A stretch of DNA of 15,660 nt. Source: Pseudomonadota bacterium. Lineage in GTDB: Bacteria; Desulfobacterota; Desulfobaccia; Desulfobaccales; 0-14-0-80-60-11. The notes beneath the pieces were generated by a model. It did not search any database and was not told the DNA's origin. It saw nothing but the letters and a program-made list of their open reading frames with translations. Each line of letters opens with the position of its first letter. Position 1 is the stretch's first letter. Shown here one piece after another: positions 1 to 6,867 of the stretch. The stretch lies in NCBI GenBank assembly GCA_018897875.1, contig JAHIKF010000497.1, forward strand, positions 1-15,660, given 5' to 3'. A program made the translations under genes and the position numbers.

Positions 1-189
1 AGCGATCAGGGCCTCGGCCACCGCCAGGGTCATCTGGGTGTCATCGGTAAACAAGGCCGGCGCAGGCAGCTCCTGGATACCGTCCGGGCCGTAGCGTTCC
101 CGAATTCCTTTCAATTCCCAGAATTCCACCGGCGACCCCAGGGTATCCCCCAATGCCAGACCGTACATCATTCCCAAGACCTGTTCCAT
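1..189 (-). CDS. ADP-ribosylglycohydrolase family protein, N-terminal part (gene runs off the window)
   Basis: The first 63 codons of a gene that continues past the left edge. The start is ATG at 189, preceded by a good ribosome binding site (GAGAGGAG, about 4-9 bases upstream). The peptide begins MEQVLGMMYGLALGDTLGSP and later has LFTDDTQMTLAVAEAL. The G-x-ALGD-x-LG-x-P-x-E-F segment and the TDDTQMT metal-ligand motif (about residues 48-54) are hallmarks of the ADP-ribosylglycohydrolase (DraG/ARH) family. These enzymes use two Mg ions to remove ADP-ribose from proteins or related substrates. The real substrate here cannot be told. The gene lies downstream of the SGNH gene on the same strand, but a 159-bp gap with its own candidate promoter and a repeat suggests separate transcription. 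The family call is strong; nothing can be said about the missing C-terminal part. Confidence 0.85.
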   Translation of the reverse strand, partial: MEQVLGMMYGLALGDTLGSPVEFWELKGIRERYGPDGIQELPAPALFTDDTQMTLAVAEALIA

Positions 190-215
190 GCGTCTCCTCT
201 CAGGGCTTTCTCTTA

Positions 216-244
216 GTTATTGACCATTGGGCTGAAAAGTTCAA
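216..244 (-). promoter_or_regulatory. Candidate sigma70 promoter for the ADP-ribosylglycohydrolase gene
   Basis: On the minus strand TTGAAC (244-239) is followed after exactly 17 bases by AATAAC (221-216). Both boxes match four or more of the six consensus bases. Transcription would start near 209, giving a leader of about 20 bases with the ribosome binding site in it. Predicted by eye only. Confidence 0.35.
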
Positions 245-278
245 GGTTCAAAGTTAGGAGTATGCCCATCAGGAACTT

Positions 279-314
279 TTCATAATTTACGGGCGGGCCA
301 AATGCCCATGAATG
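279..314. repeat. 36-bp dispersed repeat, copy 1
   Basis: This segment matches 12381-12416 at 31 of 36 positions with no gaps. Shared blocks include TTCAT, CGGG, GGG, CAAA and GCCCATGAATG. The ends TTCAT and ATGAA are inverted, so each copy is an imperfect palindrome of REP-like size. It sits in the gap between the SGNH gene and the ADP-ribosylglycohydrolase gene. Confidence 0.6.
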
Positions 315-348
315 ACTATCCTGAAACCATAGAGCCCTGTCGGCAAGA

Positions 349-1425
349 CTAGGGTTTCGGGACGACGGGTTGGGGGTTAGGACCCATAATCGGGGGATCC
401 GGGGGTCTTCCGGCCACCGCGACCTTAGCCATTGGAAGTCCCAAGGCGGCCTGCTCCAGCTCGATTTTCTCGCAGATGGCGTGAGCCAAAACCTGATGGC
501 CTTCCTTGTGCAAGTGGCCGCTGAAATTGGTGAACAGCGCCCGGAAATCCCTCCTGGAGAAGACATCCTTCATGGAGATATGATAGGTCCCCGGGCCTAC
601 CAGGGTTGCCCCCAGGGGGTCCAAACCATGGTCGCTGAGGTAAAGGCCATGCCGGGGGTCTTCTTCCAGTCGGCACTGGGTGACGAGGATGATGGGAATA
701 CGGCGCTGGCGCAGCATGGCCACATTTTCTGCCGCGGTCTCCTCCGCCAGGCGAATGCGGGCCGCGATCTCCCGGGGATCTTGGGCCGCCGCCACCTGGG
801 CGTCGGCGTCATTGGCAGCGTATTTCAAGCGGATCGCCTCAGGCACCAGGGGCCAGAACACCTTCTCGAGCTTGGCCTCATACAGCCGCCGGAAAATGAA
901 GACTTTCATCAGCCAGTGCCGGGGGTGCCACCCCTTGAATTCCTGGCTGCGGCGCCACTCCCGCTCATCTTCCCACTTATTGGTGTCGTTGATATGCAGC
1001 ACGACGAGACTGGGTTCGTACTCCAGGATTTTCTGGAGCACGACCTGACAGCGGCGAGGCCCGTAGCCGGGAAGGGCCAGATTGATGGACTCGGCGGCAA
1101 TATCGTGCCGGCGCAATTCATCGCCCAGGAACCAGGGGTAGGCCGTTTTGAAGCTGGGCCCCCGGGGGACGGAGTCGCCCACCACAAAGATGCGGAAGGT
1201 CCCCGGGGGCCGATGGCGCTTGAAGGTCTGGGGGTGGAAGCGCCGCCCCCCCGCCCGGAAGAGTTCCACCGTGCCGTCGGCGCGCTCGGCGAAGCCCGCC
1301 TGGGGATTGTAGCCGTAGTCGAAGCGACCAGAAATATCCTGAGCGAAAAAGACGCGGGCGCCCACCTCCGCCAAGAGCAACAGGCAGACAACCATAAGGC
1401 AGGCGGGAGTGATTAGCCGTTTCAT
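349..1425 (-). CDS. SGNH/GDSL hydrolase-like membrane-anchored protein, partner of the MBOAT acyltransferase
   Basis: A 358-residue protein with one N-terminal hydrophobic segment (about residues 5-23) that should anchor it in the inner membrane with the domain outside. SGNH blocks are visible: VVGDSVPRG with nucleophile Ser85 (block I), LALPGYG around Gly120 (block II), HINDTN with Asn146 (block III) and SGHLHKEGH with His304 (block V). The acidic residue normally three or so positions before the block V histidine is not evident; Asn300 and Phe301 occupy that stretch. The C-terminus is proline-rich. The start shares one base with the stop of the MBOAT gene (TGATG at 1427-1423), so the two are translationally coupled. 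SGNH proteins paired with AlgI-like MBOATs generally transfer or remove acyl groups on exported polysaccharide, as AlgJ/AlgX do for alginate. That role is inferred from pairing; the polymer is unknown. Confidence 0.75.
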   Translation of the reverse strand: MKRLITPACLMVVCLLLLAEVGARVFFAQDISGRFDYGYNPQAGFAERADGTVELFRAGGRRFHPQTFKRHRPPGTFRIFVVGDSVPRGPSFKTAYPWFLGDELRRHDIAAESINLALPGYGPRRCQVVLQKILEYEPSLVVLHINDTNKWEDEREWRRSQEFKGWHPRHWLMKVFIFRRLYEAKLEKVFWPLVPEAIRLKYAANDADAQVAAAQDPREIAARIRLAEETAAENVAMLRQRRIPIILVTQCRLEEDPRHGLYLSDHGLDPLGATLVGPGTYHISMKDVFSRRDFRALFTNFSGHLHKEGHQVLAHAICEKIELEQAALGLPMAKVAVAGRPPDPPIMGPNPQPVVPKP

Positions 1426-3005
1426 CAGAACTGAAAGTAGATAAATTCTTTATCCTGCTCCCCGGAAGACACGATCAACAGGATCATCATAACGTAAACC
1501 AGCCCCCGGGCCACCCAGGGGACGTGATCCAGGGTGGCTTCATCCCGGTATTTCCAGGCCAGACCCTGGAGCAGAATTAAGGGGAGGATATGGATCAGCA
1601 GCCAGAGCAAGGAGGATTGCCAGGCAAGCCCCAGGGACGGGTCCCAGTTGCCCAGGGCCGCGAACCAGACCCCCAGATGAGAGACGCTGGGGCTGCGGAA
1701 AATGGCCCAGCCCACCAGGGTGAAGACCAGCATCAGGGGTAATGCCAGGGCATCGCGCCAGGTCCAGGCCCCGTCTTTGGCCTGCAAGCGATTAAAAGGC
1801 GGCAGCACCCGGTAGAGAATGAGCAGGGCGCCGTGATACGCCCCCCAGAGGACAAAGACCCAGTTGGCGCCGTGCCACAGGCCGGCCAGGAGCATGACGA
1901 TGGCCAGATTCCGCAGGGTGTCCCACCTGGCGCCGCGATTGCCGCCCAAAGGGATGTACAGGTAGTCCCGGAACCAGGTGGACAGCGAAATGTGCCACCG
2001 GCCCCAAAATTCCGAGGGCGTTCGGGAAAAATAGGGGAACTTGAAATTCTCCATGAGGTCGATCCCCAGTAGCTTGGCGGACCCCCTGGCGATATCGGTG
2101 TAACCGGAAAAATCGGCGTAAATCTGGAAGGCGAAGGCCACCACCCCGATCACCGCCCAGTAACCGTTGAGGCTGGTCTGGGGGTCAAAGGCATAGTTGG
2201 CCAGGATGGCGCAGTTATCCGCCACAAAAACCTTTTTAAAGAACCCCACCAGCATCAGCCGCAGGCCGTCCTGGACATGGGAATCCCGGAAACTGGCCCC
2301 TTTTTCCAACTGCGGGATCAGATTTTTGCCTCGTTCGATGGGCCCTGAAACCATCTGGGGGAAAAAGGCGTCGAAGGTGGCGAAGGTGAGCAAATCCGAA
2401 CACGCCGGGCTCTGGCCCCGATAAATATCGATGACGTAACCCAGCGATTGGAAGGTGTAAAAGGAGATGCCCACGGGCAGAATGATGCTCAGCATACTCC
2501 AGTCGGCGTTAAAACCCACCGTTCCCAGGAGCGACTTGAATGAACCGATAAAAAAGTTGAAGTATTTGAAGAATCCCAAAATGGCCAGGCAAAAGACCAC
2601 GCTCAAGATCAGGTAATATTTGGGGCGCCGGTCCCGGGCCAGGAGCCCGATGGCTTCATGGCCCCCGAAAAACGCCAGGCCCGTGCCAGCGCTGATGAGC
2701 AAGAGGGACTGATTGATGCCGGAGGCGGGCAGCCAGACATAACAACCCAGGCACCAGGCGGCCGGCAGCAGGGCCAGGCCCAGGACCTGCCAGGGGCCTT
2801 TTTTCCGGCCGGCAATGGCCAGGCCGCAATTGTAGTCGATGACCGTGGTGGCCAGCACCAGGGCCAGGAATCTGACGTCCCAGCAGCCGTAGAAGAAATA
2901 GCTGGCCGCCAACAACAACAGTAACCGCCGTCTTGGCGGTAGGAGCCAATATGAGATGACGATGACGGGAAGAAAAATGAAATACTGCCAGGAAATGAAA
3001 GACAT
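1425..3005 (-). CDS. MBOAT family O-acyltransferase (AlgI/DltB-like)
   Basis: A 526-residue multi-pass membrane protein. Family motifs are clear: FFPQMVSGPIERG (about 214-226), RWHISLSTWFRDYLYIPLGG (336-355) with the first conserved His338, and GLWHGANW with the catalytic His378. The N-terminus also fits the family, with a WLLPP...ASYFFYGCWD stretch at 20-43 and FFKYFNFF at 145-152. Compared with AlgI there is an extra hydrophobic stretch at about 73-120, probably two more membrane segments. MBOAT proteins of this class move an acyl group, usually acetyl, across the membrane for esterification of exported polysaccharide, teichoic acid or similar. The following SGNH gene, overlapping by one base, supports that. 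No glycan synthesis genes are in view, so the acceptor is unknown. The ATG at 3005 has GGAAGG as a possible ribosome binding site just upstream. Confidence 0.9.
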   Translation of the reverse strand: MSFISWQYFIFLPVIVISYWLLPPRRRLLLLLAASYFFYGCWDVRFLALVLATTVIDYNCGLAIAGRKKGPWQVLGLALLPAAWCLGCYVWLPASGINQSLLLISAGTGLAFFGGHEAIGLLARDRRPKYYLILSVVFCLAILGFFKYFNFFIGSFKSLLGTVGFNADWSMLSIILPVGISFYTFQSLGYVIDIYRGQSPACSDLLTFATFDAFFPQMVSGPIERGKNLIPQLEKGASFRDSHVQDGLRLMLVGFFKKVFVADNCAILANYAFDPQTSLNGYWAVIGVVAFAFQIYADFSGYTDIARGSAKLLGIDLMENFKFPYFSRTPSEFWGRWHISLSTWFRDYLYIPLGGNRGARWDTLRNLAIVMLLAGLWHGANWVFVLWGAYHGALLILYRVLPPFNRLQAKDGAWTWRDALALPLMLVFTLVGWAIFRSPSVSHLGVWFAALGNWDPSLGLAWQSSLLWLLIHILPLILLQGLAWKYRDEATLDHVPWVARGLVYVMMILLIVSSGEQDKEFIYFQF

Positions 3006-3017
3006 AACCTTCCGGTA

Positions 3018-3080
3018 TGGTTACTTGGGAGTTACCTGAGAATTACCGGCGCGCCATCACCTCATAATTAAAGTTACCGG
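3018..3080. promoter_or_regulatory. Array of GTTACC-like repeats upstream of the MBOAT gene
   Basis: On the plus strand GTTAC begins at 3020, GTTACC at 3031, ATTACCGG at 3042 and GTTACCGG at 3073. The steps are 11, 11 and 31 bases, close to one, one and three turns of the helix. All copies are in the same orientation. The array lies between the MBOAT start codon and a candidate -10 box. This arrangement is what an operator for a multimeric regulator would look like. No regulator is known from the sequence. Confidence 0.35.
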
Positions 3081-3146
3081 TTTGAAGAATGGCACAAACT
3101 GCCCTGGACAAGGAACTTGCGGTTCTCACCTGCGAATTTAACCCTT

Positions 3147-3152
3147 ATTATA
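3147..3152 (-). promoter_or_regulatory. Candidate -10 box for the MBOAT-SGNH unit
   Basis: A perfect TATAAT on the minus strand, followed by AAGG. The region 17 bases upstream (TGGCTG) is only a weak -35 match. It would give a leader of about 135 bases that includes the GTTACC array. Weak, eye-only prediction. Confidence 0.3.
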
Positions 3153-3177
3153 CTCCATCTCAGGGTAAACAGCCACT

Positions 3178-3208
3178 TTCAGGAAAGCAAGAGAATTCTC
3201 TTTCTGAA
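3178..3208. repeat. Inverted repeat just after rsmG
   Basis: The centre is the perfect palindrome AGAGAATTCTCT, and the flanks TTCA and TGAA pair outside it with small bulges. It lies 9 bases beyond the rsmG stop codon. There is no T-run after it on either strand, so it is at best a weak or factor-assisted terminator, or an RNA 3'-end stabiliser. Confidence 0.35.
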
Positions 3209-3216
3209 CGGAAGGC

Positions 3217-3891
3217 TCAAACTTTCCGGGCCAGGATCAGGAGGCGGGGTTCGCCGCTGATGGGGAGAAAGTATTTGTGCTTTTCCAGGGGACCCAGACC
3301 CAGCAACTGACCGGCAGACCCGGCCGCCTCCAGTTCGCCCAGGGCCAGATGCACGCCCTTGAGGGCCAGCACCACGCCGCCCGGGGCCAAGAGCGGCGCC
3401 GCCAGCTCCAGCAGGCGGGGGAGGATAAAGGCCGCCCGGGAGACCACGGCCGCCACCTTCGGCTCCCACTTGTGGGCCAGGGAAGGGGTGAGATGGGTCT
3501 GGACCACGAGGGCGCCGGTCAACTTGAATCGAGCCACCAGATACTCCAGAAACGCGGCTTTTCGGTCTCGAGCCTCGACCAGGGTCAGGGCCAGCTGCGG
3601 CCGGGCCAGCTTCAGCACCAGTCCGGGGAAGCCGCCGCCGCTGCCCAGGTCCACCAGGGAGGCGACGCCGTCCAGAAACGGCAGCACTGCCAGGGAGTCC
3701 AGGAAGTGCTTGATAACGATATCCCGGTCGGTCTTGAGCCCGGTTAAATTGGTCTTGGCGTTCCAGAGCTTGAGCTCTTCCAGATAGGTTTGCAGGTGCT
3801 CCAGGGTGGCGGGGGCCAGTTCCAGGCCCAGTACCCCCGCGCCCTCCTGAAGTAAGTCCAGGGGAGCTTTATGCGCATCTTTTGAGTGCAT
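3217..3891 (-). CDS. rsmG: 16S rRNA (guanine-N7) methyltransferase RsmG
   Basis: RsmG (GidB) makes m7G at position 527 of 16S rRNA using S-adenosylmethionine. The 224-residue product has the conserved LWNAKTNLTG (42-51), KHFLDSL (61-67) and the S-adenosylmethionine loop LVDLGSGGGFPG (79-90), then SRA at 151-153 and a C-terminal GEPRLLILAR. I chose the ATG at 3891. The open frame extends to 3981, but that extension overlaps the upstream secreted-protein gene, has an unlikely Arg/Cys-rich sequence, and would be longer than usual for the family. Its upstream neighbour ends 28 bases before this start. RsmG is commonly near mnmE or mnmG, and here it lies one gene downstream of mnmE. It is the last gene before a 211-bp gap. 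Confidence 0.92.
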   Translation of the reverse strand: MHSKDAHKAPLDLLQEGAGVLGLELAPATLEHLQTYLEELKLWNAKTNLTGLKTDRDIVIKHFLDSLAVLPFLDGVASLVDLGSGGGFPGLVLKLARPQLALTLVEARDRKAAFLEYLVARFKLTGALVVQTHLTPSLAHKWEPKVAAVVSRAAFILPRLLELAAPLLAPGGVVLALKGVHLALGELEAAGSAGQLLGLGPLEKHKYFLPISGEPRLLILARKV

Positions 3892-3919
3892 GAACCGCCA
3901 ATCCTGGCTTATGCTTGCC

Positions 3920-4603
3920 CTAATCGAGCAGCAGTAGATACGGCGGCGTGGTGCTCTTGGAGCCGTAATCATAAAGGACAAAGAGCATTTGGGTCGCGCC
4001 GGTGGCCGCTTCCACTTTCAACTCTTGCAATTCACCCAGGCCCCGGCCGTACCATCGCACATGGGTAATGCCATAGGGAAGGCTGCTGAGTCCATACTCG
4101 AAGTTCACGAGATTGGGATCGGTTGTTTTGTCGAGAACAAACCAGACCAGCACGTCCTGAAAAGTGCCCGCCGGCACAGTCAAACTGGGAAGCTTGGCGA
4201 GATACCACCCCACATCAGCTTCCAGGGGGTTATCTATCAAGGTATCCAGCGGCATGACCCGGGGCAGGCGAGCGGGCGGGTCAATCTTGCCGTTGGAGGT
4301 CGCATAAAGGTTCAGATTGGTGGCATCCCAATCAAAAATTACCCAAATGCAGCGCGTAGCGTCCGGAGTGGCGAAATCCCCCATACGATATTTACCAACA
4401 TAATCTCCAGACATTTCAACGTTAAGGGTGACGAAAAAGATGGACAAAATGTAGGGATAGGAAAAGATAAATGAGCTCCATTGACCTGCGGTCCTCATCC
4501 TGTAGTCGTACAAATCGATATCAGCGGAGTAGGCCTGGGCCAGCGGCAGGAAGGAGACTAAACTCCACAACAGCAGGGAGCGTCCGAGCATTTTCAGGGT
4601 CAT
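3920..4603 (-). CDS. Secreted protein of unknown function
   Basis: I do not recognise this 227-residue protein. Residues 1-27 form a convincing Sec signal peptide: a short positive start (K4, R8), a hydrophobic core LLLWSLVSFLPLA and an AQA/YSA cleavage region. The mature part is rich in aromatic residues and beta-prone. It has FDWDATNLNLY at about 90-100, VPAGTFQDVLVWF at 143-155 and THVRWYGRGLGELQELK at 180-196. The 'V-P-A-G-T-F' followed by 'W-Y-x-x-G-L/V-G' pattern recalls beta-sheet periplasmic or lipid-binding-like proteins such as DUF3108-type families, but that is only a resemblance. Cys85 is the single cysteine, and there is no lipobox. A ribosome binding site (GAGAGG) lies 9 bases before the ATG. 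The gene sits between mnmE and rsmG, an unusual place for a secreted protein. Confidence 0.75.
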   Translation of the reverse strand: MTLKMLGRSLLLWSLVSFLPLAQAYSADIDLYDYRMRTAGQWSSFIFSYPYILSIFFVTLNVEMSGDYVGKYRMGDFATPDATRCIWVIFDWDATNLNLYATSNGKIDPPARLPRVMPLDTLIDNPLEADVGWYLAKLPSLTVPAGTFQDVLVWFVLDKTTDPNLVNFEYGLSSLPYGITHVRWYGRGLGELQELKVEAATGATQMLFVLYDYGSKSTTPPYLLLLD

Positions 4604-4697
4604 GGCGGTATCCCTCTCAAGGAAACATCAGGTACCTACCGCCTGCGTGAACCTTCCGGAAACGGCGCAGCTGAACCATCGCAGGGGGATAGAACTA

Positions 4698-4703
4698 ACT
4701 ATA
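4698..4703 (-). promoter_or_regulatory. Candidate -10 box before the secreted-protein gene
   Basis: TATAGT on the minus strand follows an AT-rich tract (runs of A and T at 4719-4762) that could act as an UP-like element. There is no good -35 box at normal spacing. It lies in the 180-bp gap after mnmE, so the secreted-protein gene and rsmG may have their own promoter. Weak. Confidence 0.25.
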
Positions 4704-4783
4704 GCGCAACATTGGTAAAAAAAACATTTTTAAAGAGTTCCCTAAAATATTTTGATCATTCGCCGCCACCAGCGGGGTCTTCT

Positions 4784-6187
4784 TCATTTCCCCAAACAGA
4801 ACTGGCCGAAGATGCGGTCCAGGATGGCTTCTCCCACTTCCTCCCCGGTGATCTCCCCCAGTTCATGGATAGCGGACCCCAGTTCCAGGGCCACCAGTTC
4901 CCAGGGCGGCTCCGGGGCGCAATTTCCAAAATTTTCATAAGGGTCCAACAGTCCCTGGGCCTGGCCCAGAAACGTCAGGCATTGCCGGAGGTGTTCATGG
5001 TGGCGGGCCTGGGTGATGACCTCGCCGGCCACCCTGAGACCGCCGCCCAGGGCCTGGGCCACGATTTCCTCCTTCAAGGCCTCGATGCCCTGGCCGGTCT
5101 TGGCGGAGATTTTTGTCCGGGGCCAGGCGGTGTGTCCCGATAACTCATCTTCCGAGAGCTTGGGCGTGAGGTCGATCTTGTTGACCACCACCAGCCCCGG
5201 TTGCCCGGCCATCTCCGCCAGGGCCGCCCCATCTTCCGGGGCGGCAGAGACGCTGGCGTCCACCAGGTAGAGGACCAGGTCCGCCTGCCGCAGCCGCTCC
5301 CGGGTGCGCTCGATGCCCAATTCCTCCACCCGGTCCTGGGCCGGGCGCAGGCCGGCGGTATCGCTGAAACGCACCACCACGCCCCCCAGGGTGATGGACT
5401 CCTCCACCAGATCCCGGGTGGTGCCGGGGATCTCGGTGACGATGGCCCGCTCCATGTCCAGGAGGCGGTTCAACAGGCTGGACTTGCCGACGTTGGGACG
5501 CCCGGCGATCACCACCAGCAGCCCCTCTCGCAGGAGCCGCCCGGCCTCATAGCTGTCGGCCAGGGTTTTAAGAGACTCCGCCTGCAGGGCAATCCCATCC
5601 CGGACCAGGGCCGGTGGCAACTCCCCGGCTTCTTCCGGAAAATCCAGGGCGGCCTCCACCCGGGCCAGAAGGTCCAGAAGGTCTTGCCGCACCCGGGATA
5701 GCCTGCGCCCCAGGCCGCCTTTAAGGTGCGCCGCCGCTACCTGGAGGTGAGTTTCGGTCCGGGCCCGGATGACCTCCAGAACTGCCTCCGCCTGGGTCAA
5801 ATCGAGGCGCCCGGAAAGAAACGCCCTCAAGGTAAACTCTCCCGGGCGGGCCAGACGCGCCCCCGCGGCCAGGGCCAGGTCCAGGATGCGCCGCAAAACC
5901 CCGTAGCCCGAATGGCAATTGATTTCCACCACGTCTTCCCGGGTATAGGTATAAGGCGCCCGCATGAGGGTGACCATGACCTCATCGATGATTTCATCCT
6001 GGGGGTCGACGATGTGGCCCAGATAGAGCCGGTGGGACTGCCACGTGGAGTGGGAGCGATGGGGGCGGAAGAGGCGGCGGGCGATGGCAAAGGCCCGCGG
6101 GCCGCTCAGTCGGACGATGCCGATCCCCGCTTCACCCAGGGGGGTGCTGATAGCCGCAATGGTATCGGCCGCACCATGGGAAGTCAT
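4784..6187 (-). CDS. mnmE: tRNA uridine-5-carboxymethylaminomethyl modification GTPase MnmE (TrmE)
   Basis: With MnmG, MnmE modifies the wobble uridine at position 34 of certain tRNAs. The 467-residue length is normal. The N-terminal folate-binding domain starts DTIAAISTPLGEAGIGIVRL and contains the conserved RPGEFTLRAFLSGRLDL (114-130). The G domain has GRPNVGKS (229-236), GTTRD (255-259), DTAGLR (276-281) and NKID (336-339). The C-terminus is CLGK (464-467), matching the family's CxGK end with the active cysteine. The start ATG overlaps the stop of jag by four bases (ATGA at 6187-6184), so the two are coupled. All expected motifs are present. Confidence 0.97.
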   Translation of the reverse strand: MTSHGAADTIAAISTPLGEAGIGIVRLSGPRAFAIARRLFRPHRSHSTWQSHRLYLGHIVDPQDEIIDEVMVTLMRAPYTYTREDVVEINCHSGYGVLRRILDLALAAGARLARPGEFTLRAFLSGRLDLTQAEAVLEVIRARTETHLQVAAAHLKGGLGRRLSRVRQDLLDLLARVEAALDFPEEAGELPPALVRDGIALQAESLKTLADSYEAGRLLREGLLVVIAGRPNVGKSSLLNRLLDMERAIVTEIPGTTRDLVEESITLGGVVVRFSDTAGLRPAQDRVEELGIERTRERLRQADLVLYLVDASVSAAPEDGAALAEMAGQPGLVVVNKIDLTPKLSEDELSGHTAWPRTKISAKTGQGIEALKEEIVAQALGGGLRVAGEVITQARHHEHLRQCLTFLGQAQGLLDPYENFGNCAPEPPWELVALELGSAIHELGEITGEEVGEAILDRIFGQFCLGK

Positions 6188-6849
6188 GCCGGGCCGGCGG
6201 CATCCTCCCGGCTTTCCTTCTTTTTGGCCGGTGAAATGACCACCTTCTTGTAGAGGCCTTCGCCCCGGCTGATGGTCTTCAAAGCCTTGTCATCCTGAAG
6301 GGCCATGTGCACGATGCGGCGATCATAGGGATTCATGGGATTGAGCGTCATGGACCTGCCGCTGCGCTTGACCTTGTCGCCGTACTTTTGGGCCAGCAGC
6401 GCCAGGGCCTCATTGTGGCGGGCCCGGTAGGCTTCCACGTCTATGGCGACCCTGACCTTCTTCCGGGTCTGCTTCGCCAGCATCTTGGTAATGAGATATT
6501 GCAGGGCGTCCAGGGTCTGGCCTTGCTTGCCGATGAGCAGGCCGGCGTCGGAGGTTTCAATGAGAAGGTTGATCCGGTCTTCTTCCTGAGTCGCGGTTAC
6601 CGTGGCCGGCTCTTGCATCTTCGCCAGGGTCTGCTCCAGGATTTTTTGGGCCAGGGCCAGCAGATCATCCTCCGGCCCTTGCGACTGCGCGGCGCGAATC
6701 ATGGCCTTCCGGCCTCCCAGACCAAAAAATCCGGGGGACCCCACCGAGACAATTTCTATCTCCAACTCCTCCGAAGGAACCTGGAAATGGGCGCAGGCAT
6801 TTTCGATGGCCTCTTCGGTGGTTTTGCCTTCAAACTCCAGAAACTCCAT
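6184..6849 (-). CDS. jag: RNA-binding protein Jag/KhpB (KH-II and R3H domains)
   Basis: A 221-residue protein with the three-part Jag layout. The Jag-N domain has FEGKTTEEAI and GSPGFFGLGGRKA (37-49). The KH domain has LLIGKQGQTLDALQYLITK with GKQG at 107-110. The R3H domain contains R177-xxx-H181 followed by ISRGEGLYKKVVISP. The C-terminal tail is charged. Jag/KhpB binds RNA and in other bacteria affects cell division and envelope synthesis; its gene typically follows yidC, as here (18 bases downstream). I chose the ATG at 6849. A TTG directly before it at 6852 is in frame but less likely. AGGGGAAG lies at suitable distance as the ribosome binding site. Confidence 0.93.
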   Translation of the reverse strand: MEFLEFEGKTTEEAIENACAHFQVPSEELEIEIVSVGSPGFFGLGGRKAMIRAAQSQGPEDDLLALAQKILEQTLAKMQEPATVTATQEEDRINLLIETSDAGLLIGKQGQTLDALQYLITKMLAKQTRKKVRVAIDVEAYRARHNEALALLAQKYGDKVKRSGRSMTLNPMNPYDRRIVHMALQDDKALKTISRGEGLYKKVVISPAKKKESREDAAGPA

Positions 6850-6867
6850 CAATACTTCCCCTGAGAC

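Noticed and set aside
370..1416. Long plus-strand open frame opposite the SGNH gene
   Set aside because: Antisense shadow of a gene with clear SGNH motifs; its own translation has no family features. The same applies to the long antisense frames opposite yidC, mnmE and mreB.
3090..3110. Sigma54 promoter suggested by TGGCAC on the plus strand
   Set aside because: The second box (TTGC at the required distance) is absent and the orientation faces away from the MBOAT gene.
3892..3981. Longer rsmG start at 3981
   Set aside because: It would overlap the 3' end of the secreted-protein gene by about 60 bases and add an Arg/Cys-rich stretch unlike known RsmG N-termini.
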